DNA of 43,912 nt from Nannocystis pusilla (GTDB lineage Bacteria > Myxococcota_A > Polyangia > Nannocystales > Nannocystaceae): NCBI RefSeq assembly GCF_020073745.1, contig NZ_JAIRAU010000046.1:1-43912 (forward strand), written 5' to 3'. Position 1 is the first letter of the stretch; every line of letters starts with the position of its first letter. The position numbers and the translations under genes were made by a program. Positions 41,244-43,912 of the stretch are shown here, piece after piece. The notes beneath the pieces are model-generated. The model did not search any database. It was not told the DNA's origin and saw only the letters and a list, made by a program, of their open reading frames with translations.

Positions 41244-42863
41244 TCAGGCCGGCTTGGCCCGCCGTCGCCGCAGCCGGCGCAGGATCCCGCCCGGCAGGCC
41301 CCACAGCTGCGCTCCGCCGGGGTAGCGGCCGGCGCGGACGATCGCGGCGAAAACCACGAACCCGAGCGCGATCACGAGCGCCAGCGTCCCCGCGCCGAGC
41401 AGCCCGCGCAGCAGGCGGGGCAGGGCGGCGAGCGAGTCGGCGAGTACGCTCGAGACGCCGGCCCAGGCGGCCCACACGACCGCCCCGAGGGCGGCGTTGG
41501 CCGCGGCCAACACGCCGAGCTCGCGCCAGCGGCCGGGGCGGGCCAGGCCGCCGATCTCGCGCCGGTAGAACGCGCGCAGCAGCGTGAGGTTGACGAGCGC
41601 GCCGATGGATGTCCCGAGGGCCAGGCCGGCCGGGCCGAGGCGCTCGTAGGTGAAGGCGTTGAAGCCGATGTTGGCGGCGACCGAGGCCAGCGACGCGATC
41701 AGCGGCACCCGCGGGCGATCGATCGAGTAGAACGCCGGCGCCACGATCTTGACCATGCTGTAGGGCGCGAGCCCGATCGCGTAGGCCTGGAGGATGAGCG
41801 CGACCGCGGCCGACTCGGCGGCGCTGAAGCGGCCGCCCTCGTAGATGAGCGACACGATCGGGTGGGCCAGGAGGACCAGCCCCACGGTGCTCGCGGAGGT
41901 CAGCAGCCAGGCCGCCGACAGGCCCTCGCCGGTGCGGGCGATCAGGCGCGAGCGGTCGCCGCGGGCCGCCTCCTCCGACACCTGCGTGGTCGTCACCGTG
42001 GCGAGCGCCACCCCGAACACGCCGATCGGGAGGAAGAAGATCCGGAACGCGTACTCGACCTGCGCCACCGCGCCGTCGCCGAGGCTGGCGGCGAAGCGGG
42101 TGTTGACGAACACGTTGAGCTGGACCGCGGCCACCCCGACGATCGCGGGCAGCATCAGCGCGACGATCCGGCGGATGCCCGGGTGCGCGAGCAGGCCGCG
42201 CAGCTGCGGCCGCGCGCGGTAGCCGAGGCGGCGCAGGTACGGCAACAGCACCGCGGCCTGGGTGACGCTGGCGAGAAGCGTGCCGACGCTCCAGGCCAGC
42301 ACGGCGGCGCGTCCGCCGAGCCCGGCGAGCCACATCCCCGCGCCGGCGGTGATGCTGACGAGGTTGAACAGCGCCGGCGCGAGCGCGAACGGCAGGAAGT
42401 GCCGCTGCGCGTTCAAGACCCCGCCCCACACCGCGCCGACGCTCACGAGCGCGAGGATCGGCATCATGACGCGCGTCAGCGCGGCGGTCTCGGCGATCTT
42501 CTCGGCGCTCCAGCCCGACGTGATGGCGACCACGAGCGGCTCGGCGAACACCACCCCGAGCAGCGTCAGCGTGCCCGTGACGAGCAAAATCCCGGCCAGC
42601 GCGAGGTTGGCGAGCTGATACGCGCGCTCGCGATCTTCCTGCACCAGATACGAGGTGAAGGTCGGGACGAACGCGCTCGACAGGGCCCCCTCGGCGAGCA
42701 GGTCGCGCAGGAGGTTGGGGATCCGGAACGCGACGGAGAAAGTGTCCGCGAGGGCGCCGGCGCCGATCAGGCGCGACTGCAGCGACATACGGACGAGCCC
42801 GAGGACGCGCGAAGCGGCGACCGCGGCGCTGATCGAGCCGGATGACTGGAGGGCGGAGGGCAC
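41244..42863 (-). CDS. murJ: Lipid II flippase MurJ (MviN)
   Basis: The 539-residue protein flips lipid II across the inner membrane for peptidoglycan synthesis. The N-terminus is typical (SRVLGLVRMSLQSRLIGAG, then DTFSVAFRIPNLLRDLLAEGALSSAFVPTFT), with 14 transmembrane helices. Further family motifs are PAIVGVAAVQLNVFVNT and FRIFFLPIGVFGVALATV. The GTG at 42863 leaves 50 bp to the divergent prenyltransferase gene. A palindrome pair at 41605-41628 falls in a late helix region. The C-terminus is Arg-rich. Confidence 0.95.
   Translation of the reverse strand: MPSALQSSGSISAAVAASRVLGLVRMSLQSRLIGAGALADTFSVAFRIPNLLRDLLAEGALSSAFVPTFTSYLVQEDRERAYQLANLALAGILLVTGTLTLLGVVFAEPLVVAITSGWSAEKIAETAALTRVMMPILALVSVGAVWGGVLNAQRHFLPFALAPALFNLVSITAGAGMWLAGLGGRAAVLAWSVGTLLASVTQAAVLLPYLRRLGYRARPQLRGLLAHPGIRRIVALMLPAIVGVAAVQLNVFVNTRFAASLGDGAVAQVEYAFRIFFLPIGVFGVALATVTTTQVSEEAARGDRSRLIARTGEGLSAAWLLTSASTVGLVLLAHPIVSLIYEGGRFSAAESAAVALILQAYAIGLAPYSMVKIVAPAFYSIDRPRVPLIASLASVAANIGFNAFTYERLGPAGLALGTSIGALVNLTLLRAFYRREIGGLARPGRWRELGVLAAANAALGAVVWAAWAGVSSVLADSLAALPRLLRGLLGAGTLALVIALGFVVFAAIVRAGRYPGGAQLWGLPGGILRRLRRRRAKPA
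41605..41628 (-). repeat. Degenerate palindrome pair in murJ
   Basis: ATGGATGTCC at 41605 and GGCCAGGCCG at 41619. Confidence 0.4.
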
Positions 42864-42913
42864 GTGGCGCGGCAGTAGAACACGCGCCGGGCCCGTGCGA
42901 TAGTCCCGGCCCC

Positions 42914-43786
42914 GTGCTCCTCGCGCTCATCAAGACGCTCAGGCCGCGCCAGTGGATCAAGAACCTCTTCGTCGCCGTGCCGCTGATGTACGGCCAGCGG
43001 CTCACCGATCCGTCGAGCCTGCTCGTCACCGCCGGCGCCGTCGCGCTGTTCTGCCTGATCTCCGGCTGCGTCTACATCCTCAACGACCTCGTCGACGTCG
43101 AGAAGGATCGCGCCCACCCGAAGAAGCGCAACCGACCGATCCCGTCCGGGCGCCTGCCCGAGGTCGTCGCGCGCCGCTTCGCCGTCGTCTGCGTGCCGGT
43201 GTGCCTGGCGCTCGGCTACTGGTTGCAGCCGCTCTACGCCGCCGCCCTCGGCGGCTACTTCCTGCTCAACCTGGCCTACAGCTTCAAGCTCAAGCAGATC
43301 GCCTACGTCGACGTGCTGTCGATCGCGGCCGGCTTCATCCTCCGCGTGCTGGCCGGCGCGCTCGCCCTCGGGATCCCGGCCTCGCCGTGGCTGCTCGGCT
43401 GCACTGGCCTTTTGGCCATGTTCCTCGGCTTCGGCAAGCGGGCCCACGAGCTCGCCGGCGCCGAGGATCCGCAGCGCCAGCGCGCCGCGCTGGCCGCCTA
43501 CAACCTCGTCACGCTGCGCGTCATCCTCTACACCCTCGGCTTCGCCACCGTCGGGCTCTACGTCGCCTACACCCTCAGCGAGCACGTGCTGGAGATGTTC
43601 GGAACCAACCGCCTGGTCTACACGGCCGCGTTCGGGGTGGTGGGCATCGCCCGCTTCATCTTCCTCTCGACCACCCGGCGCGAGGCCGAGTCGCCGACCG
43701 AGGAGATGCTCAAGGACCCGCTGTTCATGATCAACTTCGTGGTCTGGATCGCGCTGACCGCCGCGCTCCTCTACGGGTGGATCTGA
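42914..43786 (+). CDS. UbiA-family prenyltransferase, DPPR synthase-like
   Basis: The 290-residue protein has about nine transmembrane helices and the UbiA aspartate motifs. LRPRQWIKNLFV at the N-terminus and LNDLVDVEKDRAHPKKRNRPIPSG are close to decaprenyl-phosphate phosphoribosyltransferases, which attach phosphoribose to a polyprenyl phosphate. The second Asp motif lies in SFKLKQIAYVDVLSIAAGF. A lipid-linked pentose role is therefore likelier than quinone or heme O synthesis, despite ctaA being nearby. It starts at GTG 42914, and dtd follows after seven bases. Confidence 0.87.
   Translation: MLLALIKTLRPRQWIKNLFVAVPLMYGQRLTDPSSLLVTAGAVALFCLISGCVYILNDLVDVEKDRAHPKKRNRPIPSGRLPEVVARRFAVVCVPVCLALGYWLQPLYAAALGGYFLLNLAYSFKLKQIAYVDVLSIAAGFILRVLAGALALGIPASPWLLGCTGLLAMFLGFGKRAHELAGAEDPQRQRAALAAYNLVTLRVILYTLGFATVGLYVAYTLSEHVLEMFGTNRLVYTAAFGVVGIARFIFLSTTRREAESPTEEMLKDPLFMINFVVWIALTAALLYGWI
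43400..43423 (+). repeat. Degenerate palindrome pair in the prenyltransferase
   Basis: TGCACTGGCC at 43400 and GGCCATGTTC at 43414, spacer TTTT. Confidence 0.5.
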
Positions 43787-43793
43787 GGCCGCG

Positions 43794-43912
43794 ATGTTGA
43801 CGGTCATCCAGCGGGTCTCGCGGGCCGCGGTGCGCGTCGACGGCGAGGTCGTCGGCGCCGTCGAGCGCGGCGCCATGCTGCTCGTGGCGGTCGAGCGCGG
43901 CGACGTCGAGGC
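43794..43912 (+). CDS. dtd: D-aminoacyl-tRNA deacylase (3' truncated by window)
   Basis: The first 39 residues (MLTVIQRVSRAAVRVDGEVV and onward to GDVE) match the start of D-aminoacyl-tRNA deacylase, which removes D-amino acids from mischarged tRNAs. The rest lies beyond the window. GAGG lies a few bases upstream of ATG 43794, seven bases after the prenyltransferase stop, so they are probably one operon. Confidence 0.9.
   Translation, partial: MLTVIQRVSRAAVRVDGEVVGAVERGAMLLVAVERGDVE

Noticed and set aside
42914..43786. Heme O synthase (CtaB) because ctaA is close
   Set aside because: The RPRQWIKN start and the NDLVDVEKDR...HPKKRNRP motif fit phosphoribosyl-type UbiA enzymes better than CtaB.

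Overview
The window is about 44 kb of very GC-rich bacterial DNA, densely packed with genes on both strands. Many starts are GTG, and overlapping ATGA or GTGA junctions are common. The gene content suggests a myxobacterium (Myxococcota, possibly near the Nannocystaceae): acidic and Thr-rich lipoproteins, VWA lipoproteins with conserved cysteines, an HD-GYP/GAF protein, a class III cyclase, PilZ and RsbR-like PAS-STAS proteins. This placement is inference from gene style; no rRNA or marker phylogeny was available.

Layout. 1-5515: 5'-truncated adenylate cyclase, GAF/HD-GYP protein, YbeY with a very long acidic N-terminus, and an isoaspartyl peptidase/asparaginase. 5738-7986: two coupled envelope proteins. 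8127-8211: tRNA-Leu(CAA), then YqgE. 9064-11669 (minus): DUF4401/GDYXXLXY-type and DUF2157-type membrane proteins. 11831-14578: a beta-helix lipoprotein, a GcvH-like protein and a small membrane protein. 14845-22830: an RND efflux operon with one adaptor and two different permeases. 22847-23785: PAS-STAS protein, with a complete IS630-family element (23785-25362) inserted exactly at its stop codon. 25444-27781 (minus): a helical lipoprotein and PilZ. 27960-30403: era-der. 30639-34219: two tandem paralogous 556-residue VWA lipoproteins. 34227-42863 (minus): lipoprotein, polytopic membrane protein, proS, plsC-type acyltransferase, CBS protein, ctaA, murJ. 42914-43912: UbiA-family prenyltransferase and the start of dtd.

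The most striking signal lies across these genes rather than in one of them. A short palindrome, about RRRCMKGYYY (typically GGACATGTCC, GGACAGGTCC or GGGCATGCCC), recurs at an exact 14-bp period: 10-bp palindrome plus 4-bp spacer. I find about 100 units at 34 places, in runs of 2 to 8. They occur between genes, especially at convergent 3' ends, and inside coding sequences, where they form loops, linkers, tails and N-termini. Because 14 is not a multiple of 3 and the unit is palindromic, every reading frame on both strands reads a permutation of one 14-residue pattern, roughly G-H-V-x-x-D-M-S-x-G-T-C-P-x, with no stop codon. The family can therefore sit in genes in any frame or orientation without ending translation. 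It looks like a dispersed palindromic element, comparable in behaviour to Rickettsia palindromic elements or REP/REPIN sequences, but its 14-bp phase matches nothing I recognise.
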